From: Candidatus Aminicenantota bacterium
GTDB taxonomy: Bacteria > Acidobacteriota > Aminicenantia > S016-38
DNA length: 38,353 nt
Direction of reading: 5' to 3'
NCBI GenBank assembly: GCA_026991555.1
Contig: JALXBI010000105.1
Location: forward strand, 1 to 38,353
The position numbers were made by a program, and so were the translations under genes. The notes beneath the pieces were generated by a model. The model did no database searches. It was not told the DNA's origin and saw only the letters and a list, made by a program, of their open reading frames with translations. Numbering within the stretch: position 1 is the first letter of the stretch; the number at the start of each line of letters is the position of its first letter. Of the stretch, positions 1-8,436 are shown piece after piece.

Positions 1-469
1 GAAGGGGTTTGGGTGGGGTGGCCATGGTGGAGACTAAATAAAGTTTGCCAAGCCAGGTGTCAAAAACCCCGTAGCGGGAGCGAAAGAGAACGTATTTCCC
101 GTCCGGGCTCCATCCCATAACTAAATTATCAGGCCCGAACCTTTCCGGGGTTTTAACTTCCCCTAAATAGGTGAGCCTCCTTGGTTCCCCTCCCTGGCTG
201 GGTATAATGTAAACTTCAAAATGACCATCGTATTGTCCGGTAAAGGCAATCCATTTTCCGTCGGGGGAGAACTTGGGGAAAAGCTCCAGCCCTGGATGGG
301 CGGTCAATCTTCGGGCAATTCCTCCATTTTCGCTTACTATCCAGAGGTCGCCTCCATAGGAAAAGACTATCTTTCCGTTCTTTATGTCCGGAAACCTCAT
401 AACCCTTCCCTGGATAGCCCAGAGATATAGGGGAAACAGTAAAGCCAATATAAAGCCGAGTTTTTTCAT
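1..469 (-). CDS. Tricorn-like protease, N-terminal part (partial)
   Basis: The gene starts at the ATG at 469 and runs off the left edge; 156 codons are visible. A signal peptide (MKKLGFILALLFPLYLWA) is followed by a Tricorn-type beta-propeller start. The pattern MRFPDI, GGDLW, GGIARRLT, FSPDGKWIAFTG and GGEPRRLTY is that of Tricorn homologues (TolB/WD40-like propeller, then a C-terminal S41 serine protease). Tricorn-family enzymes degrade peptides; the signal peptide suggests a periplasmic or secreted form here. The catalytic domain lies outside the window, so protease activity is inferred. A strong AAAGGAGG site sits about 6 bases before the ATG. The gene follows the ArsA-type gene by 48 bases and has its own promoter-like sequence in that gap. 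A TolB-like propeller without protease is the alternative. Confidence 0.85.
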   Translation of the reverse strand, partial: MKKLGFILALLFPLYLWAIQGRVMRFPDIKNGKIVFSYGGDLWIVSENGGIARRLTAHPGLELFPKFSPDGKWIAFTGQYDGHFEVYIIPSQGGEPRRLTYLGEVKTPERFGPDNLVMGWSPDGKYVLFRSRYGVFDTWLGKLYLVSTMATPPKPL

Positions 470-497
470 GGACAACCTCCTTTAGAGGATTAAGTAA

Positions 498-526
498 ATT
501 TTATTCACTTCCGGAGTTTATCTCAA
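498..526 (-). promoter_or_regulatory. promoter for the Tricorn-like gene
   Basis: On the minus strand, TTGAGA (521-526) is followed after 17 bases by TAAAAT (498-503), a good sigma-70-like pair. The predicted start near 491 leaves a leader of about 22 bases that holds the AAAGGAGG ribosome site. The -35 box lies in the 3' end of the ArsA-type gene, so the protease can be made apart from the upstream operon. Seen by eye only. Confidence 0.55.
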
Positions 527-1342
527 AATTTCTCGGATTCTTTCAGCAATTTTTTCCCAGGAGGGGGAAGCGAAGGTGGGTTCCTCGTCCAGCAGGGGGA
601 GTTCAATCCTCCTGAGCTTTGCCAATGACTCCGGCAACGCAATTTCTCCTTTAACCTTGTTCACCACTAAAAAATCCACCCTCCTTATTTGGGTAAGGGC
701 CCGAAGGGTCTCCCTCAGGGAGAGGGCCGTAGGCTCAGTTACCCATACCAGGAAAGCCCCCTGCATGAGCCTGCGGAAAGCCTCGGTTTCCTGAACTCTT
801 TTTTCCAGGAATTCCTCCATGGCATCCTGAGTTTTCCCCTTAGTCATTTCCCTGAGTTTCAGGTATTTTCTTCTCCACCTCCTCAGGAGGCGATACCATT
901 CCAGGAGTTTATCCCCCAGAAAAAGGAATTTGAGGAACTGGCCCGTGGGGCCGGAATCCACCACCAAGTGCTCCTGTCCTCCCTTTAAGGCAAGCCCTTT
1001 CACTTCCTCAAGCATTATAAGGTCATAATTGGAAGGGTCCTTCTCTGCAAACCGGAAAAAGGGAGAAAAATCCTCCCTCAGGGTGGGGGAAATATTGCTG
1101 AAAAACTCCCTTTCCCAGTTTTTTACCCTTTCCCTGAGCCTTGAAGGAGCATCGGGCTGAAGAACCCTTATACCCGCCACCTGAAATTCTTCCCCCTGCA
1201 TGGCGAAAAAATCCCCCAAGGAATGGGCCAGGTCGGTAGAAATAAGAGCTGTTTTTCCCTTTCTGGAAAGAAGATAAGCCAAGGTGGCGGCCACGGTGGT
1301 CTTTCCCACCCCGCCTTTTCCTGCTACGAAAAAAAGCCTCAT
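518..1342 (-). CDS. ArsA/GET3-family ATPase
   Basis: This 274-residue protein has the deviant Walker A motif GKGGVGKTT at residues 8-16, followed by STDLAHSLGDFF (switch-like region) and VDSGPTGQFLKFL. These mark the SIMIBI P-loop ATPases of the ArsA/Get3/anion-transporting ATPase family. It is a single-domain form (ArsA of arsenic operons is a tandem duplication of about 580 residues). I see no CxxC or arsenic-binding cysteine cluster and no ArsB, ArsC or ArsR beside it, so a role in arsenite export is unlikely. Its start overlaps the stop of the small protein gene as ATGA, so the two are translationally coupled. The cellular role is unknown; single-domain bacterial homologues are poorly characterised. 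Confidence 0.85.
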   Translation of the reverse strand: MRLFFVAGKGGVGKTTVAATLAYLLSRKGKTALISTDLAHSLGDFFAMQGEEFQVAGIRVLQPDAPSRLRERVKNWEREFFSNISPTLREDFSPFFRFAEKDPSNYDLIMLEEVKGLALKGGQEHLVVDSGPTGQFLKFLFLGDKLLEWYRLLRRWRRKYLKLREMTKGKTQDAMEEFLEKRVQETEAFRRLMQGAFLVWVTEPTALSLRETLRALTQIRRVDFLVVNKVKGEIALPESLAKLRRIELPLLDEEPTFASPSWEKIAERIREILR

Positions 1343-1608
1343 GCCCAGCCCTCAAACCTTGAGAAAAGATAACCCAATCGCTCCTCCTTGGAAATGAGCC
1401 TCCTCAGGGAATAGGGGGTTATTTCCATGAAGGGAAGGAGCTCTAAGGCGTAAAAAGAGAAGGGGTTTTCCAGGCCTGAAAATTGAAGAAGAGCGAGGAC
1501 CAAAACAATTTCCTCCACCTCCTTGGCTTCCCTTTCAAGATCGGCGAAAAGGGTATCGGAAAAGGCCCCCCGGAAAAAGCCCGAGAGCCAATCCTTTAAC
1601 TTCCCCAT
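1339..1608 (-). CDS. small protein paired with the ArsA-type ATPase
   Basis: An 89-residue soluble-looking protein with an acidic amphipathic first half (ADLEREAKEVEEIVLVL) and a patch GLENPFSFYALELLPF. I do not recognise it with certainty; the pattern recalls small proteins often encoded next to single-domain ArsA-type ATPases, but it lacks the paired C-terminal cysteines known in one such group. It overlaps the end of cstA by 13 bases and the ATPase start by 4, so all three are probably co-translated. An AAAAGGAA site precedes the ATG. The likely inference is a partner or regulator of the ATPase. No function is assigned. Confidence 0.7.
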   Translation of the reverse strand: MGKLKDWLSGFFRGAFSDTLFADLEREAKEVEEIVLVLALLQFSGLENPFSFYALELLPFMEITPYSLRRLISKEERLGYLFSRFEGWA

Positions 1609-3236
1609 TTCCTTTTTATGGCCCTCAGGGCTTCATAACCAACTAAAAGTCCCAGTCCTATAAGGGTGAGGGTGACCAAGGAGAGGAGCAATTTTCCGGT
1701 GCTTTTTCCTGCTCCTGGCAGGAATTTGAAGAGCAGAAGGTATGAAAGGGCGCCCTCGGTCATCAGCCACATGAAAAGGGCAGGGATAAGGCTGTAGAGC
1801 GTGGGCCTTTTCACCCCTGCCAGGTAAGCGGTTACGGTGAAAAGGGAAAGGGCTGCCACTAACTGGTTTGCCCCTCCGAAGGCAGGCCAGATAACCTTCC
1901 AGGAGTTTGTGGCGGCAAAGGCCCAGGCCAAGGCTATCCCTATTAGGGATGCTATCCAGCGGTTGGAAAGTATACCCTTTCCCCGAACGATGGCTTCCTG
2001 GAATACGAACCTGCTCAGTCTTACAGAGGTATCTAAGGAGGTAAGGACGAAGGCATTGAGCATTAGAATCCCAAAGGCTGTGGCAGCAGAGAGGGAAACC
2101 CCCAAGGAGGAGACCGCCTTTCCAAAACCCGCCCCAAAGGCCACTATGGGACCTCCCCCTGAACGGAGGATGGAATGGAGATGAAAACCGTCGCCTCCCT
2201 TTCCCCATTTTAAAGCCCCTGCCATAAGGAGAAGCACAAGTAAGGCCAGAATCCCTTCAAATATCATGGCCCCGCTTCCCACAACCCTTCCGTGGGTTTC
2301 CTTGTCCAGCTGTTTTGCAGTGGTTCCGGAGCCCACTAAGGAGTGAAATCCGGAAATGGCCCCGCAGGCAATGATTATGAAAAGCATGGGAACCAGGGGT
2401 CCCTGGGGGGAAGTGAAGGAGGCATAGGAAGGACCTGATATCTCCGGGTGAAGGGCGAAGAGCCCTGCATATCCCAAGAAAAGCCCTGCGAATAGTATGG
2501 TCATGCTCAGGTAATCCCTGGGCTGGAGAAGGAACCATACGGGAAGGCCCGATGCCACAAAGGCGTAGGCTAAGAAAACATAGAACCATGTGTTAAATCC
2601 TGCCCTTATGGGAAATTTATAGCCCAGCCAGACTAAGGCGAAAATGAGTAGCCAGGAGAGAAGGGTGGCAGGAAGGACTTTTATTTTTAACCTGTAGACT
2701 GCAAGGCCAAAAAGTATGGCCACAACAATTAAACCTAAGGTTGGAACTGCAATCTGGGGTTTTTCCTCTAAGGTCTTCGCCGTTATCACCGAAAATACCG
2801 CCACAACCAGAACTAAGGTAAACCATACGAAGACGGAAAAGAGCCATTTGGCGGTTTTAGAGATCACCTTTTCCGCCACCTCGGCTATGCTTACCCCCTG
2901 GTTTCTCACCGAGGTCATCAGGGAAAAATAATCGTGCACCATACCTATGAAGGCGGTTCCTAAAAGAACCCAGAGAAGAGCAGGTCCCCATCCAAAGAGG
3001 GAGTAGGCAAGAATTGGGCCAACTATGGGGCCCGCTCCAGCTATGGAGGAGAAATGATGGCCGAAGAGAACCGCTGGATGGGCAGGAACATAATCCACCC
3101 CATCATAAAGAGTGTGGGCAGGGGTGGGTTTTTGGGGATCCGGTTTTATTACCTTCCTGTCAAGAAACTTTCCATAAAGAAAATAGGCCAGGGCAAACCA
3201 CCCAAGACCTGCCAGGGCTATAAAAGCGGCGTTCAC
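1596..3236 (-). CDS. cstA: CstA-family carbon starvation/peptide transporter
   Basis: A 546-residue polytopic membrane protein with the CstA signature near the N-terminus: PAHPAVLFGHHF then FSSIAGAGPIVGP, followed by HDYFSLMTSVRNQG and later ISGFHSLVGSGTTAKQL. The CstA family imports peptides and/or pyruvate in other bacteria; substrate here cannot be told from sequence. It is of the short type, lacking the long C-terminal part of the roughly 700-residue E. coli CstA. The start is GTG at 3236, overlapping the glycosyltransferase stop as GTGA, with AAGGAGGGG just before it. In an organism rich in peptidases, peptide uptake is the more likely role. Confidence 0.92.
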   Translation of the reverse strand: MNAAFIALAGLGWFALAYFLYGKFLDRKVIKPDPQKPTPAHTLYDGVDYVPAHPAVLFGHHFSSIAGAGPIVGPILAYSLFGWGPALLWVLLGTAFIGMVHDYFSLMTSVRNQGVSIAEVAEKVISKTAKWLFSVFVWFTLVLVVAVFSVITAKTLEEKPQIAVPTLGLIVVAILFGLAVYRLKIKVLPATLLSWLLIFALVWLGYKFPIRAGFNTWFYVFLAYAFVASGLPVWFLLQPRDYLSMTILFAGLFLGYAGLFALHPEISGPSYASFTSPQGPLVPMLFIIIACGAISGFHSLVGSGTTAKQLDKETHGRVVGSGAMIFEGILALLVLLLMAGALKWGKGGDGFHLHSILRSGGGPIVAFGAGFGKAVSSLGVSLSAATAFGILMLNAFVLTSLDTSVRLSRFVFQEAIVRGKGILSNRWIASLIGIALAWAFAATNSWKVIWPAFGGANQLVAALSLFTVTAYLAGVKRPTLYSLIPALFMWLMTEGALSYLLLFKFLPGAGKSTGKLLLSLVTLTLIGLGLLVGYEALRAIKRKWGS

Positions 3237-5158
3237 TTTTCCCCTCCTTCTATGTAATCAATCCAGAATTTGCATCCCTTCCTTTTATAAAAATTTATTT
3301 CTTTGCCAGGATTCACCATCAGTTTTTGGAGCTTGTAATTTTTGCCTCCGTAAAGGACAGCTGACATTCCCTCACCCTTTGTCATTACACATCTTTGGTC
3401 TCCCCGGAGGCGGAGGAGCAGGAAGTTTCCCTTACTGGTAAAGGAAAGAAACTCTCCCTCCAGGTCTTCGGGCAAATAGAGGGTCCAATTCCCCGAGGCC
3501 CCTTTTTCGTAGACGGCATAACCTCCTTTTCTCCTTAAAGTCTCCCCTTCCAGGCGGCCCGTGTCCTTCCCCGGGGCCATGAGCAGAAGGTCTGTCCTCC
3601 AGAGATAAAATCTCGCCACGATCCTGAGGGTTTTCATAAAATCGGGAAACCTGTTCCAGTAATAGTTTAGCTCACCGTTATAGGTGAGGAGAACCACGAA
3701 TTTTATGTGCTTTTTCCAGGGAAAATCCCTCTCGTAATTTATTCTGTGGGTGGGCCAGGATACATGGGGGATATGGCGATTCTCCATGGAGAGGACCGGG
3801 GCGGTAAGTCCGGCAAAATCCGAAGGGGGAAAAGCCTTACCCAGGTCCATGGAGATTTGCTTCAGGCGGTATTTAGGATGCGAGTAATAGGGCAGGTATA
3901 CCTTGAGGCCCCAGAGAAGATTTCCAAGAAGCAGGGCGTATACTAACGCCTTGGGAAACTTTAACTTAAAGGGAATGAGGGCTGGAAGAAAGGGCAGAAT
4001 TAAAAAGGGGAAGAAATAAAGCGGGTTCAGGAGTATGCGGTATTTTCCCGAAAGCCTTATAATAAGGACAAAAACTTCAAGGAAAAGGAAATATTTGGCA
4101 AAGAAGGGAATTATCCCGGAAATTTTAGAGGAGTTTTTCAGGAGTATGAAGGCGGAAAGTATGAACATGGGGTATATGATTTCAAAATAATACCTTATGG
4201 GCCTCAGGCTGAAGGAAGAAAGGAAGAGGTAAAGGGCGGGGAGCCATAAAAGGGAAAGGGCTACCGAAAAGGGAAGGTTTTCCCTTAAAAATCCCCGCGA
4301 CGCAATTAAAAGCCCTGTCAGGGCGAGGACTGAAAGTAGAAGCATGTAGGGATAAAAGAAAACAAGGGGCTGATGGACGAAATTGCTTATGCCGTTGGCT
4401 AAGCTGTGGATTTTCATTATCCTCCATGTGGCCCTGGAGCCGAAAAGAACATAGATTTCCCTGTGGGGCAAATAGAGGAAAAAATACCAGGGAAGGAAGG
4501 CAGCAAAAATTCCCAGGAGAAACACACCCACTTCCTTCAGCCTGTCCCGGAGATTTCCTCTCCTGTAGAAAAACAGGGCAAAAGGAAATATGGGAAATAG
4601 ATATGCCATCTTTCCCTTGCTCAGGAAGGCCGCAAAGAGGGATATTCCCGAGAGAAAAATCAGGGACAGCCTTTTGCCCCGGGCCTTTTCCAGAAGATAA
4701 ACAGAAAGGACGATGAAAAACCCCATGGGCATTATCCTGTTTGCTATTTTGGAATAGCACAGGAAAAGGTAATGGAAGGAGAGAAGCAGGGTGAAAAGAA
4801 ATGCGGTTTTCCGGGAAGATAGAAGTTCCTGAAAGAGGAGGAAGGAGGCCCATATGGACAGAAGGGCGAAAATAAGGGGAACAAGGTTCAGGGAGAAGAA
4901 GGAGACTCCAAGAACTTTAAAGACCACAAAGGAGATGATATGGGGTATGGGATTGGTATACATCAGGTTCCACTTATCCGCATCCCAGTGGCCCAAAACC
5001 ACCTTATTGCGGGCGTTAAGGGCGTAACTTCCAGGGTCGCCGAATTCGCCCATGGATACTTTACTCAGGCTGTAAGGAGGGTCTGCGTCCAGTATTTTAA
5101 GCTGGAGCAGAGCGAAAAGCAGAAGAAGAAGTCCCAGGAAAATGTATTTTCCCTTCAC
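3233..5158 (-). CDS. GT39-like membrane glycosyltransferase
   Basis: A 641-residue protein with roughly 12 hydrophobic segments in the first 430 residues and a hydrophilic C-terminal domain of about 200 residues. The layout and the acidic first loop (MGEFGDPGSYALNARN, where the Asp is the expected catalytic residue) fit the GT-C/GT39 (ArnT/PMT-like) family, which transfers sugars from polyprenyl-phosphate carriers on the outer face of the inner membrane. The later segment FLSKGKMAYLFPIFPFALFF also fits. Start is GTG, overlapping the upstream stop as GTGA. Linkage with a secreted deacetylase-like protein suggests a joint role in an envelope glycan or glycoprotein; acceptor and donor are unknown. 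Confidence 0.82.
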   Translation of the reverse strand: MKGKYIFLGLLLLLFALLQLKILDADPPYSLSKVSMGEFGDPGSYALNARNKVVLGHWDADKWNLMYTNPIPHIISFVVFKVLGVSFFSLNLVPLIFALLSIWASFLLFQELLSSRKTAFLFTLLLSFHYLFLCYSKIANRIMPMGFFIVLSVYLLEKARGKRLSLIFLSGISLFAAFLSKGKMAYLFPIFPFALFFYRRGNLRDRLKEVGVFLLGIFAAFLPWYFFLYLPHREIYVLFGSRATWRIMKIHSLANGISNFVHQPLVFFYPYMLLLSVLALTGLLIASRGFLRENLPFSVALSLLWLPALYLFLSSFSLRPIRYYFEIIYPMFILSAFILLKNSSKISGIIPFFAKYFLFLEVFVLIIRLSGKYRILLNPLYFFPFLILPFLPALIPFKLKFPKALVYALLLGNLLWGLKVYLPYYSHPKYRLKQISMDLGKAFPPSDFAGLTAPVLSMENRHIPHVSWPTHRINYERDFPWKKHIKFVVLLTYNGELNYYWNRFPDFMKTLRIVARFYLWRTDLLLMAPGKDTGRLEGETLRRKGGYAVYEKGASGNWTLYLPEDLEGEFLSFTSKGNFLLLRLRGDQRCVMTKGEGMSAVLYGGKNYKLQKLMVNPGKEINFYKRKGCKFWIDYIEGGEK

Positions 5159-7083
5159 CTTCTTCCTTCTACGAATGTGATCTCAGCAGTTTTTCTGGAT
5201 GCCTTTCCAAAGGGTTTAAATTCCACCACCACCTCCCCGTCCTTCAGATAAGCCCTTTTTACCGAGGGAGAATTTGAGGAGGCCTCGGCGAAACCCCTGA
5301 AGTAAAAATTGCTTCTCCACAGGTTGTCCGGGAGGTGGATTTTCAGAGTCAAGCTGTGGGAGGAGAAGAACCTATCCTGGGGAAGGTCGTGGGGACCTCC
5401 AGTATTGCTTATATCAACGGTGACGGTAAACCTATTTCCTTCCCTGGAAGCTTCTATCTGGGAAAAATAGTATCCAGCGAATTCTGCCAGGGAAATAAAG
5501 TGTTTTACATTAAGGGTCTCTTCCCACTGGGTTAGAAATTCCTCAAGCCAATCAGGACCTGCGAGGATAAGGTCCCAGTCGTGAAAATAAACCAGGTGAG
5601 GGCTGGCAGCGATGTGCCAGAGAAGGGAGGGGGGAGGGCTCCAGTGGATGTAGTTTATAAAAAGGGATTTAATCTGCTGATTTTTGTCGTATCCCCAATC
5701 CTTCCAGATACCCAGCCAATCCACGCTGAAGAGTTTGATTCCAAACCGGTGGGCCACTTCTAAGGTGGTCTCGTCGTGGGCATGGCCCGGGGGGATTAAT
5801 GCTATGGGTTCATGGCCAAACCAATTTTTCAGCCTTATGAATCCCTGGTAAAGTATATCTTCCTGGACATACTCCGGGACAGGTTCGTGGTCCACCAGAT
5901 CAACAAATTCCCTCTCCCAGGGGAAAGGATTGGTAGCCCTGGTGGGACTTGCACACCATTCGTTCTTTTTCCAGTTTATATGGGTAAAACCGTGTTCCTG
6001 GACATCCACCAGGCCCCTGTGTATGAGCTCCAGTATACCCCTGTACTCTGGGGGATAGTTATAAGTATCCCCGGCGTTCCATCCGGAGGTTACTTTAAAG
6101 ACCACATCCTTGACATCGTAGATGGTTCCGCATTGCCTTAAGGATGGGGAATGTCCGTTTACCAGCAGAATTCCCTTCTCTGGACCGGGATCTGGAAAAC
6201 CTGGAACCACGAGGAAGGTTACATGGGCATTGTGCTTCTGAAAGATGTCCCCTATTTCTTTAAGATATTCCTCGTCCATTCTGTGAGTGACCAGGGGGTA
6301 TTCAGGATAAACCGGATCCTCCCAGGTGTGGCGATTCTGGAGGAAGTCGTCAATTCTGAGAATTACCGTATGGGAAAGGTCGTAATAAACGAAACCCAAT
6401 CCAGAATTCTCAATTATCGCCCGCCGGAGAAGAACCAGCCTGGGGTCTTTATCCGACCTTCCCCATTCAGAATACCACCAGGACAGGGAATCCTTGGAGA
6501 GATTAAAAAGATAATTGATTGCTTTGGAATATGGACAGGCGGCAACCGCAGGAATATTGGTTCCGGAAGTGGCTATTGCCCTGCAGGTTTTTTTCAGCCT
6601 CAACTCCCTGATAAGGGAGGGTTTTAACTTTTCCCCCTCTATTTCGTGGGTTAAAAACCCGAGGCCAGATTTAATCCTTATATTTCCGGCTTCTTCCCAG
6701 TCCCCTATTTCCTCTATGGAAAAGAGCTCCCTATAAAAAGGAGATTCCCCTATTACATCTGAGAAACTTATAATGGAAATCCCTTCCTGGGATGCTTTTT
6801 CTAAGGCGTTCCTTTCTGATGGGTACATTTCTGATGCCCTGCGGAAAAGAATGATGGTGGAGTAGTTCAGGTTGTGGCCGGACAAAAGCAGGGATTTTTC
6901 AATTTCCTTCCCGGGCTGAAGGACATCGTATTTGAAGGCTGAGGCGTCGAGAAATTGAATTATGTGAGTCTGGAAGTCCTTCAGGTCCGGATAATCGGAT
7001 TTAACCACCAGGATCCTGTATTGGGTCCCTGCCCAAAGGTGAGCCATGAAGAATAACAACAGTATGTGCTTTATGACTCGCAT
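5155..7083 (-). CDS. secreted polysaccharide deacetylase-like (DUF2334-like) protein
   Basis: A 642-residue protein with a signal peptide (first 18-19 residues). Residues 22-130 look like an alpha/beta domain; residues about 238-500 resemble a NodB/DUF2334 deacetylase barrel with RIDD (D245, D246), HGFTH (H364, H368) and IPPGHAHD. These fit the motif 1 Asp pair, the motif 2 HxxxH metal site and the motif 3 Pro-containing loop. A C-terminal domain of about 100 residues is beta-rich and probably binds ligand. Activity would be removal of N- or O-acyl groups from an extracellular glycan; this is inferred. It is the first gene of the operon, with AAAAGGAGA about 9 bases before the ATG. Confidence 0.75.
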   Translation of the reverse strand: MRVIKHILLLFFMAHLWAGTQYRILVVKSDYPDLKDFQTHIIQFLDASAFKYDVLQPGKEIEKSLLLSGHNLNYSTIILFRRASEMYPSERNALEKASQEGISIISFSDVIGESPFYRELFSIEEIGDWEEAGNIRIKSGLGFLTHEIEGEKLKPSLIRELRLKKTCRAIATSGTNIPAVAACPYSKAINYLFNLSKDSLSWWYSEWGRSDKDPRLVLLRRAIIENSGLGFVYYDLSHTVILRIDDFLQNRHTWEDPVYPEYPLVTHRMDEEYLKEIGDIFQKHNAHVTFLVVPGFPDPGPEKGILLVNGHSPSLRQCGTIYDVKDVVFKVTSGWNAGDTYNYPPEYRGILELIHRGLVDVQEHGFTHINWKKNEWCASPTRATNPFPWEREFVDLVDHEPVPEYVQEDILYQGFIRLKNWFGHEPIALIPPGHAHDETTLEVAHRFGIKLFSVDWLGIWKDWGYDKNQQIKSLFINYIHWSPPPSLLWHIAASPHLVYFHDWDLILAGPDWLEEFLTQWEETLNVKHFISLAEFAGYYFSQIEASREGNRFTVTVDISNTGGPHDLPQDRFFSSHSLTLKIHLPDNLWRSNFYFRGFAEASSNSPSVKRAYLKDGEVVVEFKPFGKASRKTAEITFVEGRR

Positions 7084-7115
7084 ATCATGTCTCCTTTTCT
7101 TTTCAACAGGAATAA

Positions 7116-7121
7116 ATTATA
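7116..7121 (-). promoter_or_regulatory. -10 element of the deacetylase-GT-cstA operon
   Basis: A perfect TATAAT on the minus strand lies about 33 bases upstream of the ATG at 7083, with only a weak -35 (TTAATT at 17 bases). The remainder of the 148-base gap 7084-7231 is AT-rich then C-rich, and I see no terminator hairpin or RNA gene in it. Confidence 0.45.
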
Positions 7122-7231
7122 AACCTGGATTAGAAAATAATTAAAGAAAAAGCCTCCCCCCTGAGAACTCACCCCAGCGCTTTAGACTCCCTAAAATTGT
7201 TTAAGGTAAATTTTCTGTAATGTGAACCGTC

Positions 7232-8335
7232 TCAACCGAACAGTTTCGTCAGGTCAATAGAGCCTTCCTTTTCCTCGCCTTCCTTAATGGAGGCAGGTAT
7301 TTCCACCCCGAAGCTATTGAGGCTGCTTATGAACATTCCCCGAAGCTCATCGTGAATCTCCTCTGAGGAGGCTTCGGTAAGCGCTTTCCAGAAATAATGG
7401 ATGGCCGATGAGGGGATCAACTTCACTCCCTTTATTGTCCCTCCAGCCACATCAAATACCGTAGTGAAATCTCCACTCTGGGTCAGAGTTTCCAGAAGTG
7501 AGGAGTGAACATCAGGGTAGAGCATTTTCAGCATGTCCATAAATGAGGCCAGAGCCAGAATCAGGCTTTCCTTTTCCGCTTCCAGCCCTACTTCCAGGTC
7601 AACCCCCACGGACAGGGAGGAGAGCCTGAGAAGAAATTCGCTGAGAAATTCTCCGGCAACCACATCTCCGTGCTGGGGAGCTATTATTTCAGGGGGAGGG
7701 GAAAGGAGTCCGATTCTATCTACTGTCATCTGGAGGGCTTTTTTAGAGGGCATGTATATCTGGTGAAAGAGAGAAATTCCCTCCCAGGATTCCTCGTTGG
7801 CATAAATTCCCGGCTCCTTTTTGGTGTTAAGACCTGCCATAAAGTCGCCTGAAAACAGGATGCGACTTTCGTGGTCGTAGAACATATAAGCTCCCCTGAA
7901 ATGGCAATATCTGGCTGGCACAAACTGGATGAAGGTTCCCGTTCTTTTTATCTTGAGCACATCGTTTTTGAAGGACTCCACGGGTTTAAACCTATGCTCC
8001 GGGATTCCATACATCTTAACCAGACGCCAGGTGTCTATTGAGGTGAAAACCATGGCCTTGGGGGCCGAGGCCAGGATAGGAGAGATATTGGAGGAAACAT
8101 CCGGGTCCTGATGGCTAAGGAAGATTATATGGATGTTCTTAATTCCCCCTATGAGCTCCTTGGCTGCCTTACTTAGGGAAGGGTAGTCCAGGGAAGTTCC
8201 AGGGTCCATTACCATGTTAATACTTTCCCCAAGATCTCCAACGAATTTTTTGATGTAGATGTTGCGGTGAAGGTCCTTTTCCTTGCTTTTGAGCAGATAG
8301 AAATTCTTGCCAATTTCATGAATTTCAGGCGACAT
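7232..8335 (-). CDS. metallo-beta-lactamase fold protein, ODP (oxygen-binding di-iron) type
   Basis: I start the gene at the ATG at 8335 (367 residues) because TACGGAGG lies 5 bases upstream; an ATG at 8404 would add 23 residues that overlap the promoter. The N-terminal 220 residues carry a flavodiiron-like metallo-beta-lactamase fold: MVMDPGTSLDY, SHQDPDVSSN, RYCHFRGAYMF, LFSGDFMAG and IAPQHGDVV supply the His/Asp ligands in order. The first motif is H-Q-D-P-D-V rather than HxExDH. There is no flavodoxin domain; instead about 130 helical residues (8 or so helices, TLTQSGDFTTVFDVAGG) follow. It could be an oxygen or NO sensor or reductase module. Function is inferred from fold only. Confidence 0.8.
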   Translation of the reverse strand: MSPEIHEIGKNFYLLKSKEKDLHRNIYIKKFVGDLGESINMVMDPGTSLDYPSLSKAAKELIGGIKNIHIIFLSHQDPDVSSNISPILASAPKAMVFTSIDTWRLVKMYGIPEHRFKPVESFKNDVLKIKRTGTFIQFVPARYCHFRGAYMFYDHESRILFSGDFMAGLNTKKEPGIYANEESWEGISLFHQIYMPSKKALQMTVDRIGLLSPPPEIIAPQHGDVVAGEFLSEFLLRLSSLSVGVDLEVGLEAEKESLILALASFMDMLKMLYPDVHSSLLETLTQSGDFTTVFDVAGGTIKGVKLIPSSAIHYFWKALTEASSEEIHDELRGMFISSLNSFGVEIPASIKEGEEKEGSIDLTKLFG

Positions 8336-8375
8336 CTTTTCCTCCGTAAAATTTTTGTAAAGTTTTTGTAAAATT

Positions 8376-8404
8376 ATTTTAACTCCGGATGCAAATTTGT
8401 TCAA
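8376..8404 (-). promoter_or_regulatory. promoter of the ODP-type MBL gene with repeated leader
   Basis: On the minus strand TTGAAC (8399-8404) and TAAAAT (8376-8381) are separated by exactly 17 bases. The predicted 5' leader of about 34 bases holds two copies of TTTACAAAAA-like sequence before the GGAGG site. This region also carries the start of the divergent sirtuin transcript. Confidence 0.6.
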
Positions 8405-8421
8405 ATCTTTGTTTGCCCTGG

Positions 8422-8430
8422 TGTTAGAAT
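8422..8430 (+). promoter_or_regulatory. extended -10 of the sirtuin operon (leaderless)
   Basis: TGTTAGAAT is an extended -10 (TGnTAnnnT) with no recognisable -35. Its last base lies 6 bases before the ATG at 8437, so transcription is predicted to start on the A of the start codon. No Shine-Dalgarno sequence is present. Confidence 0.55.
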
Positions 8431-8436
8431 TTCACC

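Noticed and set aside
518-1342. Arsenic resistance operon.
   Set aside because: Single-domain ATPase, no arsenic-binding cysteines seen, and no arsB, arsC or arsR nearby.
4182-4853. Long open frame inside the glycosyltransferase gene in another frame on the same strand.
   Set aside because: It is a shadow of the membrane protein gene: Pro/Ser/Phe-rich, no domain, no ribosome site.
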